From the NCBI RefSeq assembly GCF_008831285.2, contig NC_045146.1, positions 9,002,972 to 9,066,971 of the forward strand: 64,000 bases of DNA, written 5' to 3'. Positions 10,870 to 20,891 of this stretch are shown here, piece by piece. Source of the DNA: Nymphaea colorata. Its lineage: Eukaryota; Streptophyta; Magnoliopsida; Nymphaeales; Nymphaeaceae. Both the position numbers and the translations under genes were made by a program. The notes beneath the pieces were generated by a model. The model was not told where the DNA came from. It was given only the letters and a program-made list of their open reading frames with translations, and did not search any database. Numbering within the stretch: position 1 is the first letter of the stretch; every line of letters starts with the position of its first letter.

Positions 10870-12273
10870 CTCCACGTCCTTTTTAAAACATTTTACAGTG
10901 CCATACTCCCCCTTTTTCTTCTTCATCTTCATCTCATCCCGCCCGCTTTTGGGGTTTGGAGATGCCTATTGTAATGGAATTGTATGTATTGTGTCTCGGA
11001 GCCGGAGGGGTTTCATATAGTTTGTTTAACCTCTCCGTCTGTACATAATCTCCCATTGCTGGTTTTCGGGGGTTTTATTGGGCTACAACTTTTGTTTATT
11101 TTCATGATCAGCCTCCCCGAGGAAGTTACAGGCGACGCCAGGCACAGGGATCGAGAATTCTGTAACAAGACGATATGTGTAGATTTACAAGGCTCCTGCT
11201 TCCGGATGTATTTCTGATCAAGAAGTAAAAATGTTTAATGACAGCAGATTATTATATATGGAGATTTACAAGGTTTGCTTCTGGGTGCGTCTCCCTCAAG
11301 AAGTTAAAATGTTTCATTTTGATACTTTTGAGAAGAGATTATTGTTCTTCTTCTCATGTCTTTATGGTGGCGCAGCTTTCGTAAAGAAATCTCTCTCACA
11401 AATAATGTGTGGGTGTGTGTGGTGGGGTGGGTGCGCGCGTGCTTATGTGGCGAAGAAAAGGCACCGACCGGAGGTAGTAATAGGGGAACGGTAGAAAAAA
11501 GCCAAACCAAGAAGAATCTTCCCATTTCCCTCGCTGAAAAGGAAATTTGCTGCACATAGGAGCTTTGTTTGAAAACGCTTTGTAGCTTTTCTTGGCAGCG
11601 GGAAAGGAAAATTTCCAGGAACAGGGTTAAAATCTTGGAAGCCCTAAGCACGATTCCGAGTTCACAGCAGCACTTTCTTTCGACCATATAATCGTATGAT
11701 AGAGCTGCTCTAACCAACCATTGATTAACTAGTGGCAAGCATGTGGATGAAAAGAAGGAAGGATATGATGAAGCCAAAACGGGCAACGAATGGGTATACT
11801 CCCATTGAAAGAAAGTAGGGGATGAGATCGACGGTGAGAGAGAGAGGGGGAAAGAGAAAAGAAAAGAAAAAAAAAAGGGCTTCCCCTCGCGGTTGTTGCT
11901 TCACATATTGGCAAAAAAAAAAATCTCCAGTCCTAATAACACGGGCTTTGGGGCGTCTGAGTTCCTATTATATGGAAGAAGGAAAAAGGCAAGAAAAGGA
12001 AAAAAGTTTCTGTCGCGTTCCACCATGTGAATGTTCCTGAAGTTTCGTCTGTGTGGGAACATTGGCACCTCACGCTTGACCGGACGACGCATATGTGGTA
12101 ATGGCATCTTCCACCTTTTTCATACTTGCTTTGTTGGCGTCGTTGTTTTGTTTCGGGGGCTGGAAAAGAGATGAGGGAATTTTGGTGGTGGAGGTCAGGA
12201 GGACCTTTTCTGTGGAGGGTCAGTGTGTGTTCAGCCTCCAATACATGTACTGTATTGGAGCCAAGAACATAAA
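10870..12273. other. ACHT 3' flank and intergenic sequence
   Basis: The first few hundred bases are presumably the thioredoxin 3' UTR. From about 11.2 kb onward there are only short, unsupported frames and a purine-rich tract near 11.82-11.88 kb. I recognise no gene. Confidence 0.6.
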
Positions 12274-12426
12274 GGGCCCGTTTGATTGCCCGGGTAAAAT
12301 GAGAGAAACAGATGAAATCTATACGGGCAGGTGAAATTTCACCCGCCCGTCTCACAACATATCAAACGACGTGAAATTTCACCTGTTTTTCATTAAATCG
12401 AGCGGGTGAAATTTCACCCGCTCGAT
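12274..12426. repeat. palindrome cluster with GGGCCCGTTTGAT border
   Basis: The block opens with gggcccgtttgat (12274-12286). It then holds three copies of the 12-bp palindrome gtgaaatttcac (12331-12342, 12371-12382, 12405-12416). The first is embedded in a 28-bp palindrome with one mismatched pair (12323-12350). The last is embedded in a perfect 30-bp palindrome (12397-12426; arm atcgagcgggtgaaa). The structure suggests a small foldback or MITE-like element. The class is unknown. Confidence 0.75.
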
Positions 12427-13009
12427 CTTTTCCCTCTCACGCCCATCTTCCCCTCATTTCACCCGTCTCCTCCTCCCTCGCATTCGAGAATATCTCCCTT
12501 CTCACCGTCACCGCTCCACTCCTCTGCTGGTTCAGTCCCTGCTCATGTAAGGGTTTCTTTCTTGCTCTCGCTGTGTCCCTTTCAAATAGCTTTACGAGTC
12601 TGTTTTCCTAGTTTGGACTTAATTTTGCTCGTGGGGTTTAGCCACGGGCCTTGGCTTCGTATTTCGGAACAAGTTGTGTATTTTAGACCTTGGATTTGGA
12701 TCCAAATCTTGGCCTAAAGTTGGATTTTGGATTTAAAATTTGCATTTGGACTCAAATATCAGCCTAGGGATCCATTTTGGATCAAGTAGTCGTGAATTGA
12801 ATTTGGGTATGGATACAAAAGTCTGTTTTGAGCTGAACTTGGGCTTGGGGTCCAAAATTTGATCCAAATCATTGTAAAAATGGTCAAAATAACTAAGAAT
12901 CTTGTTTGAGTAAAATGAAATACAGCCCATTGAAAAAATTTGGGATGATAACAAATGTCCCTCTTTCTTACCAAGATGGTATATGCCGCACTTAGTGGCA
13001 AAGATAAGT
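12427..13009. other. intergenic, nothing recognised
   Basis: Starts pyrimidine-rich and becomes rich in degenerate ggatttgga/ccaaatct words near 12.7-12.85 kb, like stretches at 32.3-32.6 and 34.2-34.5 kb. No gene is supported. Confidence 0.5.
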
Positions 13010-13149
13010 ACCCCAGATTTTTCAAACGAAAACATGCTCGAGGTGGCATTTCAGGTATAACCCCTTACTTGAATGGGTCATTTGAGCTTATTGCAAGTTT
13101 AACCCTTTTCTTGCTCGGGTTTGGCAAGGTTGAGTTCAGGTTTGACCCT

Positions 13150-13212
13150 TTCTTTTGACCACTCCCTCTATGCCTTGCAGCTAATGATTCCTCTGGTATT
13201 ACGACCTTTACC
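13150..13212 (-). pseudogene. rpl2: plastid rpl2 fragment A (nuclear plastid DNA)
   Basis: Reading the minus strand, GKGRNTRGIIS and the following bases into a catagaggga-type stretch match the plastid 50S ribosomal protein L2 segment GKGRN.RGII..RHRGGG. The match is recognisable at nucleotide level and carries several substitutions. Fragment B (13218-13275) comes from a point about 35 nt further along the same gene but lies in the opposite orientation. The nuclear setting and truncated ends mean it is not functional. Confidence 0.75.
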
Positions 13213-13217
13213 AATGC

Positions 13218-13275
13218 AAGAGACATATGTGGTAGAATCGTAACCATAGAATACGACCCTAATCGAAATGCATAC
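13218..13275 (+). pseudogene. rpl2: plastid rpl2 fragment B (nuclear plastid DNA)
   Basis: The plus-strand frame reads RDICGRIVTIEYDPNRNAYL. This is the highly conserved L2 segment GRIVTIEYDPNRNAY of plastid ribosomal protein L2, nearly unchanged. It is 5 bp from fragment A and inverted relative to it, so the two pieces were rearranged during or after transfer. Homology stops abruptly after the Tyr codon. Confidence 0.85.
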
Positions 13276-13549
13276 CTGAGCAGGTTGTTTTGTCTTGCAT
13301 TGCAGGTTTAACCCTTTATCTGTATGGGTTGCTCTTGACTTGCATTGTATGCTTAACCCCTTACCAGCATAGATTTGCCCCCAAGTTTTGAGTAATAATA
13401 ATAAAAAAATACTCAATCGTAATCGTTACTTTTTACAACTGAGGAAAATTCAAATGGATAATAGATCAAATATGGATAATAAGTATTTGTCATTGATTGA
13501 AAGATGAATACAAGAGGACTAAGTGTAGAATTTCTTAAGGTGAATAGCG

Positions 13550-14450
13550 TTAACAGGATCAGTAAGTTCCACCTCATCAGCATCAATCAACTGGTATGAG
13601 TTATGGGCCAAGGCTTTTTTACAACCTATGGGCCTTCCCAGTTATTACCCGCTTACCATGTGGTCATCCTCTGAGGTATACCACAGATCGTAGGGCCAAG
13701 TTATTCACTTTGAAATGTCTCTCAATAACTAATTTGATAAATTGTCTAGCCACCCTTTGGAGATAGGCTTCAACATGCACAACCACTTTTGGCCTCTTTT
13801 CATCTAACAAATTGAGCTGTATTAGTCACTTCTGCTGATATTCATTTAGAGAAAGTTCTATAAAAGAAGCGAACTTCAAAGCGAGTCTTAATATATGCAA
13901 TGGTAAAACTACTTTCATTTCGTAGGCTAACTCTACTCGGGTATCATTTGTTGGAGTTCTCAATATGGTGTAATATGCCTACAAGGCATTGTGCATCGTT
14001 TCGTGCCAGTCTCTTCTAGTTTCCACTGTCCACTCCAAGATGTGGATAAAGATCTTATTGGTGGCCTCTATTTGCCCATTACTTTGGGGGTAATAAGGAA
14101 CTAAAAAATGATGTCTAATATGGTATTTGTTGCATAACTGCCTCATCTTTTAATTTTTGAAATGAGTCTCATTATCAGATACTATATCATGTCAGACTAA
14201 GAATCTACAAAGATGATTCTTGTGAATGAAGGATACTACATGACGCCCTTCTATTATTCTGAGTGTGATGACTTTTTACCCATTTGGTAAAATAGTTTAT
14301 TGTAGCAAAGAAATACTTATGGTTGTTAGAAGCTACGGGGGATATTGGTCTGACTACATTGAATGCCTACATTGAAAATGACCAAGGGGATGTTATAGAA
14401 TGTAAGTGAGAGGCCGGTATACGGATTATTGAAGTATGCAGTTAACATTC
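13550..14450 (-). pseudogene. integrase remnant of the Tat-like element
   Basis: Readable blocks on the minus strand include VSDNETHF around 14.17 kb (catalytic-core Asp region), HHFLVPYYPQSNGQIEATNK around 14.05-14.12 kb (Glu of the DDE core) and an ARQFIKLVIERHFKVNNL-type C-terminal stretch near 13.7 kb. A stop falls inside the core and the frame shifts between blocks. Confidence 0.75.
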
Positions 14451-14942
14451 TTTACATCTTTTGACAAATTAGTAACAATCCTTTTGCATAATAGGCCAAT
14501 AATATTATGCTCAAACTATTTGCTTGGTGAGGGTTTGGTGACATAGCCCCCACAATCTTTTCGATGTGACTCTTCAATGACTTCTTTTGCCTCATTTTCA
14601 CCAAGACACTGAGTGTATTTGAAATCCACGCATGTGTAGCACTCCTGCAAGACTAAAGTGTCTTGTTGACATATGTTGAATTACTTTTTGTTCCTTTTTG
14701 GACATTCTAGTAGAAACTTCTTTGCTCCGAATGTAACTTTTTATATCATGACACCAAGGTGTATTTTTCTCTTAGATATGATTTATATGTTTCATTGATT
14801 CAAAAAGCGAGATGTTCTAATTTTTCAATCTCAAGAGAACGATTTGCTTTTTTTATTTGAAAGGAGATATTGGCTCTTGAGTTTGCAAGGCCATCCGCAA
14901 TAGGGTTGCCTCTTTCTTTTTAAGTGAGCTAATTGTACTTCT

Positions 14943-15242
14943 TCAAGCTGACATATCAAGGAGGTGAAGATCTCTTGATATGACAATAACTTTTAATCTT
15001 TGATATGTCATTCTCCATTCACATGATTGATGATAAGCTGAGAATCGCCAAAAGACATGTACCCTTTTTACTTGGAAACTCAGTAAAAAAACGAAGTCCT
15101 TGTATGAGGGCTTCATATTCACCATGTTATGAGTACGTGGAAAGTTGAGTTTCAAAAAATATGTGATCATTTCATCATTCGGAGTGATATGTAAAATGTC
15201 TATACCTATTCCCATAACATTTTTGGATCCGTCAAAGAACAT
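14943..15242 (-). pseudogene. second RNase H (archaeal/plant-type) of the Tat-like element
   Basis: An open stretch reads MFFDGSKNVMGIGIDILHIT, then FSFKLNF-like and NNM-like blocks and a GEWRMT-like CEWRMTYQRLK. This matches the extra RNase H that follows the normal one in Tat elements (consensus YFDGA...GIGI...NNMAEYEA...GEWRM). The Glu of the NMAEYEA motif is not visible, so the catalytic set is incomplete. Confidence 0.75.
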
Positions 15243-15335
15243 CTTTCATACTGGGTCAGCTAACTGATCTACAATCGCTTTTACTTTGATTAACTTCTGG
15301 GACACATATTCAAGGCCATATTGCATCAACAATAC

Positions 15336-16420
15336 TTACCACTTGGTGATGCACCCATTAAGGAATGACTGCTCCAAGATATAATTAAGAGGATTTAGCT
15401 TGGAGAGTATCTTGACTTGACATGCTAATAAATAATGTCTCAACTTCTGACACATCCAAACCAATGCTAGATAAGTTTTTTTTATGAGAGAATACTTGTT
15501 TTCATATTGGATAAAAGTTGTGTTGATTGTAATATATTGCATGCTTGATGTAACTTCCTTCCTCATACTGGGCCAAAAAGCTACCCATATGCTGTCTCAT
15601 TTATTATGATGTAAAGTAGCAATGGTCTTCCCAACACCATGAGCTTTAGGATTGGTGAATTTAAAAGGTATTTCTTGATCCTCTCTAATGACTATTGGCA
15701 CTCAAAACCCCATTCAAATTTAACTTCTTTCTATAGTACTTGGTTGAAAGGTTCACACTTCATGGCTAGAATGGAGATGAATCGTTTGACAGACTGAATT
15801 CGCCCTTGCAAACTTCGTAGTTCCTTAATATTGGTAGGTGGTGGCAAATCAATGATCGCTTTTAGCTTTGGTAAGATCCACCTCGATTCCCTTCTTACTA
15901 ACTATGAAAACCAAAAAGTTTATCCAATTCAACTCCAAACACACATTTTTAAGGATTCAAATGAAGCTTGTACCGCAAGAATTTCTCGAACACTTGGGTG
16001 AGAGTTTCAAAGTGAGCATCTCTTATCTTAGATTTAATGAAGATATTATCAGTTTATGCATTCATGATTTTGTGCATTTGGTCATGGAAGATAATAGCTA
16101 TGGCTCTTTGATAAGTTGTTTCAGCATTCTTTAATCCAAACGGCATTACTGTGTAGCAGAAAGTGTCTCAAGACATGGTACAGGCGGTTTTGGGCTGATC
16201 CTTGACAGTCAATTTAATTTGGTTGTATTCCGAATATCCATCTATAAAAGAAAACATGGCATGACCTGTAGTACAACCTACCAATAATTCCATGTTTGGA
16301 AGAGGGTAATCGTCTTTGGGTGTGGCTTTGTTTAGGTCTCGAAAGTCAATGCATTAGAGTCAACTACGATATTAGCCAACCATTCGGAGTGATCGATGGC
16401 GCGAACAAATTTTTCTTTTA
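15336..16420 (-). pseudogene. reverse transcriptase and first RNase H of the Tat-like element
   Basis: RT blocks readable on the minus strand include FSFIDGYSEYNQI (catalytic Asp region), VMPFGLKNAE.TYQRA and KCVFGV...FGFIVSKKGIEVD. RNase H follows with KLRHYLLA and KADPL-like KLNPLNYIL motifs. At the Y-x-D-D box (about 16.05 kb) the frame reads stop-T-D-N, so the polymerase site is destroyed. Confidence 0.8.
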
Positions 16421-17013
16421 GTAGGTCATCTAATCCTTCTTTTATGGGCCCTTCTAGTCAAGGATCAAGCTTGCACATTTTTTGATAAACTGGCTTGCGA
16501 TTAGGACTTAGGGGCAAACGATGTTCAACCAGCTGGGGGCCTAGACCCGACATATCTTTATAAGTCCATGTGAAAACTTTTTGGTGGATTATAAGAAAGT
16601 TTATTAACTTTTTCTCCTCTTCTACTGACAAACCATTGCTAATTTGAAAGATCTTAGGATTTTCACTGGTTCCAACATTAATTTCTTCAATTGAATCGTT
16701 AACTAAGGATGAGGGATACTCTTGTTTCTAAATCTGAGTAAATTCTAATAGTTCTGACTCGAGTATTGTTATAGGTTCTATTTCATCAACTACTTGTTTG
16801 ACAAATGCTTTCTAGGGAGACTTTCGAGGAAAAAAAAAGGAACTGAGATATGTTGAGTTTTGACATCCTGTAAAGAGGATGATAAAGGAAAATTGAACAA
16901 AATTAAAATTGATAAACTTAACAAAAGATTACTTACATTTCATATAGAAAGTTCTTAGTTCACTGAGGGGTTCCTCTCATGAGACTAGATAACTACAAGT
17001 TAAGGTCACAAAT

Positions 17014-17409
17014 TCATGGAGGGATTTGAAAAAAAAATGCAAATACTATTAGCCAATAGGTCTTCTTCAAACTTTTTTTGGGGTATCCCAATCCTCTAGT
17101 GTTCATCTGAAATGGGATAATGATTGGCTGTAAGATGCCATCTTCATTCTTTCTGATGCTAGTGAATGGACGATAGCCACCTTTCAAAAGAAATTGAATT
17201 CCCTTAGGGTTTCTTACGAAATGAGCATACAAACAATGCATTTGATAATTCATATGAGTGCTTGAGATGGTATAGGCACTTTTGGATGATCCGCCTACCT
17301 CTATGCTTTGCATCAATTCTTTCAAAGGTGCTTCTTTCGTTGTCCTTATGCTGGGCATGTCTATCGAGTCAATTGGTCTAGGGAGCATAGTTTGTACCAA
17401 CCTCTCCAT
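17014..17409 (-). pseudogene. G-patch-like segment upstream of RT in the Tat-like element
   Basis: A 131-codon open stretch on the minus strand contains LKGGYRPFTSIRKNEDGI followed by NTRGLGYPK. The spacing and Gly positions resemble the G-patch (G-Y-x-P-G-x-G-L-G ... GLGY) found in some plant Tat-lineage polyproteins. The first glycines are poorly conserved, so the call rests mainly on position and the terminal RGLGY. Confidence 0.5.
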
Positions 17410-19588
17410 CAGATCCTCTACACGTATGGTAATGATAGATGAGCCAAAATTTCACTTGACACATTCGTTAAGAGTGGAAGAGATACTTTACACTTTGTGG
17501 ATCCAAGATCATCCCAGGAGCAAGTTGTATGATGGAGGTACATCCACCACATGAAATAAAATGCAGTGACTGGTGCGTTCGATGGTCATGTTCATGATGG
17601 GGAACCCTTTGTTATTCATGCTTCGACCATCATATCCATGACTCTTGGTTTCATCAAGACGATATTAGTCTTTATAGAAGCCCAAAGCCTTTGCTATGAT
17701 ATTAGGATAAATATTTAAGTGACTTTCTCCGTCGATCAATGCATGAGGCACTGTCATTTTATTAACTTGGATGGTGTTATAGAGAGCATCTTTATGGTAA
17801 TACCCCCATTTTGCATGATCTTTTTATATAAAAGTGATTGACTGGTTATTGGGGGCCCGAATCCAGTCTTCCTCAATAAGATGTTCTTCCAAAGGGATGA
17901 CATTATCCAAATAACATGGATCCTTGTTTGAGGAGTCATCTCATGACTCATTATCGCCACCTCGTAAGAGAAAAGTTTTTGAATTATGGTAGAGTTTTTA
18001 GATGAACCTTCTGCCTTACTGTTCATCATACCAATAAAGTCTAAAAGTTGTTTACCTCAATTAGTCGCCATAACTTAGTGTAAATTGTTTCTATCACAAG
18101 GTCAAATGTGCTCCTGCGGATGATATGGGAGTGGAGTGACTATGTTGATTGTAGTGACTACTGCCTTTCCATGATCAGAGAATGAATTTTTCAATACCTC
18201 AAGGATTCTATCATCATCAATCTTGAGATCTTTGTTGACGTAGTCTAGTTGTAAGACTTAGTCTTATACTACTATCTAAGACCAAGTCTGACAATATGAT
18301 GACTGGAACAAATAGGTATGAGAATTTTTTTTTTAATATGAGCAAATATGCAAAATTGGTTGTCTCTCATGCAATGTTGTTTAAGATGATGATTAAATTA
18401 AGTAGAAGAGCAAACATTGTTTTCAATCAAGTCTTAAATTGAGGAGGGTTATATTTGATCTTCGATCTAGGTGAAAATGATTGATCATCCTCAATTAGTC
18501 TTGTATGCAAGAAAAAATACATAATTATCAAGCAATGTAATGAAATGCCGATGGGATCAATGCCAAAGAAAGGGACATGCTTTAACATCTCCAATATGAA
18601 AGATGTTTAAGTTAGTGGCATTGCATTAATAGTAATCATAGCTAAATAATGATGGTCCCGTCATGGTTGCCATCTATTTGCATCCTCAAGATTTACTTTG
18701 ATTTTTGAAGTGCTTCAGAAATATATAATTTTATTCTTAAAATGAGAGAGAAAGTGACCCACTTATTGGTATGAGGATTGACTATTCCCGGTGCCTTTAA
18801 TAGGGGTAACCAATCTAAGGGTTATGCTTATTCTTGATAGATTTTGTTTTTGCTTAAACATCTTTTTCATTTTAAATGTGGTGTGGTGTTTTGAAAAAAC
18901 GTTGAAGATTTGATGTTTTAAATTTTTGAGAAAGTTTTGAAAAATCATTTGAGAGTTTAAACCATTTTGATTTGAGAGATTTTGAATTGAGAAATCTTTG
19001 CAAACATCATTTGGAAACGTTTTGAAGATAATTTGGGTATTTTGAAGATCACCTTTTGAAATTGATTTAGTGTTCTCTTAAGAATTTAAGTACAATTAAT
19101 ATTTTGCTCTAATTCGATGACTATCTACGTAGAGCACCATCTCATCTTGCCTAAGTTGTTTTAAAGAGGTGTTTGGGATCATTTGTGAATTTAACAAGTG
19201 ATTGTGAAAATATGAATGCATTAACTCTATATGGTTGAAAGCAAATTATTCATTCATATCATATCATTCATTTAAGGATATCACATATATCTAGATTTAT
19301 TTGCACACTTATCTTAGATATTCTCGTGAAGAGAAAAAAAAAATTGAAAGTGAAATGAGATTGTAGATCATCAAGCATGATTTTAATATTGGGTCATTAC
19401 TTGAGTTTCGGTCTTGGTGAAGTCGATAAATGGAAATTTAAAATCTTAGATTTTAGGAAAGGTATATTGAAAACAATGGAAGAAAGAAAAGAAAAGATTT
19501 TAATCCAAAAGAAATAGGGAAAAGACAAAGAGAAAGAAATTTTGAAAATCATGAAAGGAAAAAAATTTAAAGAGAGAGAAAAATATGG

Positions 19589-19590
<2 letters not shown>

Positions 19591-19636
<46 letters not shown>
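19591..19636. repeat. (GT)18(AT)5 compound microsatellite
   Basis: Uninterrupted GT units followed by AT units. Confidence 0.95.
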
Positions 19637-19740
19637 GAAAGCTCATGAAAGGAAGGTATTAGCACAAAGAGAGAAGAAAATTTTAGAGGAAGAAAAAAGA
19701 AAACTTTAGAGAGAGGCAGATATAGAGAGCGGAGTACACG

Positions 19741-19790
<50 letters not shown>
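19741..19790. repeat. (TA)10(TG)15 compound microsatellite
   Basis: TA units run directly into TG units. This is the second such compound tract within 150 bp, and the intervening sequence is similarly purine-rich, so the pair could reflect local duplication. Confidence 0.95.
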
Positions 19791-19794
<4 letters not shown>

Positions 19795-20386
19795 CACACG
19801 AAAATCTATAGTGGAATACATTAAATCATAGAAAGATAAGAATAAAGAGAAGTATTCATGTGCATATATACGTATATATGCATGTGCATTCATGAAAAAT
19901 TGAAATCAATAGGTAACTTAGAGCATATCTAACTTTGATTTTTTGTAGGCTGGAGAAGAACTTAAAATAAGGGTAAGGAGCAATTTTATCCATCTCTAAA
20001 TGTATACCCAATGAATTGTTTGATCCATATTGATGCAATGCAGCCAGAGCTCATGCAAGGGCATAGGCTAAGTCTCCAAGGACTCATTGAAGAAGGTTCT
20101 TATTTTTGAAATACTTTTTGAAAACATGATTCCAAATATTTTTATATGTGAGCATAAAACAATAATCAATTTATTTATTACAAGAAAATCTATTTCCCCC
20201 ACCATTAGGTATGGAAGAAAATCAAACACACGTGAAATGGAGAACAATGTAAGAAAGTTCCCATTAGTATCCCTAATCGGGTGATTAAAAGAAATGCTAA
20301 ACGTAACAATGTCATGAAGATGCATTTTAACATGTACACATTCGTGAAATCATAGTTGCTTTGTGCTCATCACATAGGTGAGGTTG

Positions 20387-20638
20387 TCATGCTCTCACAT
20401 GTTGCAATAATGTCCAAGAGTGATTCATCATACTACATGTCATTGCTTCTACATGTCTGCTCAAAGCATCGGCCACCACATTCATTTTCTTTGATTGATA
20501 TGATATTTTGAAATCATAATCTTTTAAGTACTCAATCGATCTTCTTTGACTTAGATTGAGATTTTTTTGGAAGAATATGTATTTCAACAACTTTTGATCT
20601 GTAAACATCTTGAACATTGCCCCATAGAGATAGTGTCT
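20387..20638 (-). pseudogene. RNase H C-terminal half of the Tekay-like element
   Basis: Reads YLYGAMFKMFTDQKLLKYIF then LNLSQRRSIEYLKDYDFKIS and NVVADALSRH, the standard Ty3/gypsy RNase H end. The N-terminal half continues beyond the 253-bp insertion, at 20901 and upward, as IHEKHYSTH.IELRVVVF-like sequence. Confidence 0.85.
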
Positions 20639-20891
20639 AGGCCTAGGCATGAGGCCGGACCAGCCCGATCTCTGAAACCTGAGCTCGAGCATGACCTAGT
20701 TAAAATAAAAAAATTAAATAGAAAATAATTTTTTTAAAAATATAAAATACATTTTTAATGATAAATTATATATTTTTAATAAAATAAAAAATATTAAAAA
20801 CTTATCGAGCCCCCATCGTGCCAGCTTTTTGGGGCCTAATTGGGCCAGGTACCGAGTACTCGTCAGGTACCCGGCTCGATGCCCATCTCTA
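20639..20891. mobile_element. 253-bp TIR element with 9-bp target duplication, nested in RNase H
   Basis: Flanked by atagtgtct at 20630-20638 and at 20892-20900. The ends are imperfect inverted repeats (taggcctaggcatgaggccgg against tagagatgggcatcgagccgg, sharing GGCAT and GCCGG). The ends are GC-rich and the core AT-rich, with no coding capacity. Removing the element and one duplication restores an uninterrupted RNase H reading across the site, which fixes its borders. A 9-bp duplication suggests a Mutator-type MITE; 8-bp hAT is the alternative. Confidence 0.88.

Larger units (their letters stand above)
13010..13400. repeat. degenerate ~60-bp repeats around gtttaacccctta
   Basis: Variants of a unit with the sense 'gcaggtttaaccccttacctg-atgggtt' recur near 13056, 13098, 13135, 13305 and 13352. 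The plastid rpl2 pieces lie between copies. On the minus strand a purine-rich aacttgggggca next to 13380 might be the polypurine tract of the element at 13.5-18.1 kb, which would put these repeats in its 3' LTR. This is unproven. Confidence 0.45.
13540..18080 (-). mobile_element. degenerate Ty3/gypsy pol, Tat/Ogre-like lineage
   Basis: Minus-strand order, from high to low coordinate: a protease-region LLGRPWIH-like segment (~17.45-17.55 kb), a G-patch-like segment (17.0-17.4 kb), reverse transcriptase (~15.75-16.42 kb), retroviral-type RNase H (~15.34-15.73 kb), a second RNase H (14.94-15.24 kb) and integrase (~13.55-14.45 kb, with VSDNETHF and YYPQSNGQIEATNK). Two successive RNase H domains are the hallmark of the Tat group. 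Every domain carries stops and frameshifts, so the copy is dead. LTRs and target duplications were not found. Confidence 0.8.
18081..20386. other. AT-rich sequence between two retrotransposons, no gene
   Basis: Contains purine-rich low complexity and two long compound microsatellites (listed separately). It may be the 5' part or LTR of the Tat-like element. A stretch near 18660 on the minus strand weakly resembles a tRNA-Arg primer site, but not well enough to call. Confidence 0.5.

Noticed and set aside
18655-18685. Possible tRNA-Arg primer site for the Tat-like element (minus strand tggcaaccatgacggg)
   Set aside because: Only about half the positions match the expected primer site, and no LTR end adjoins it.
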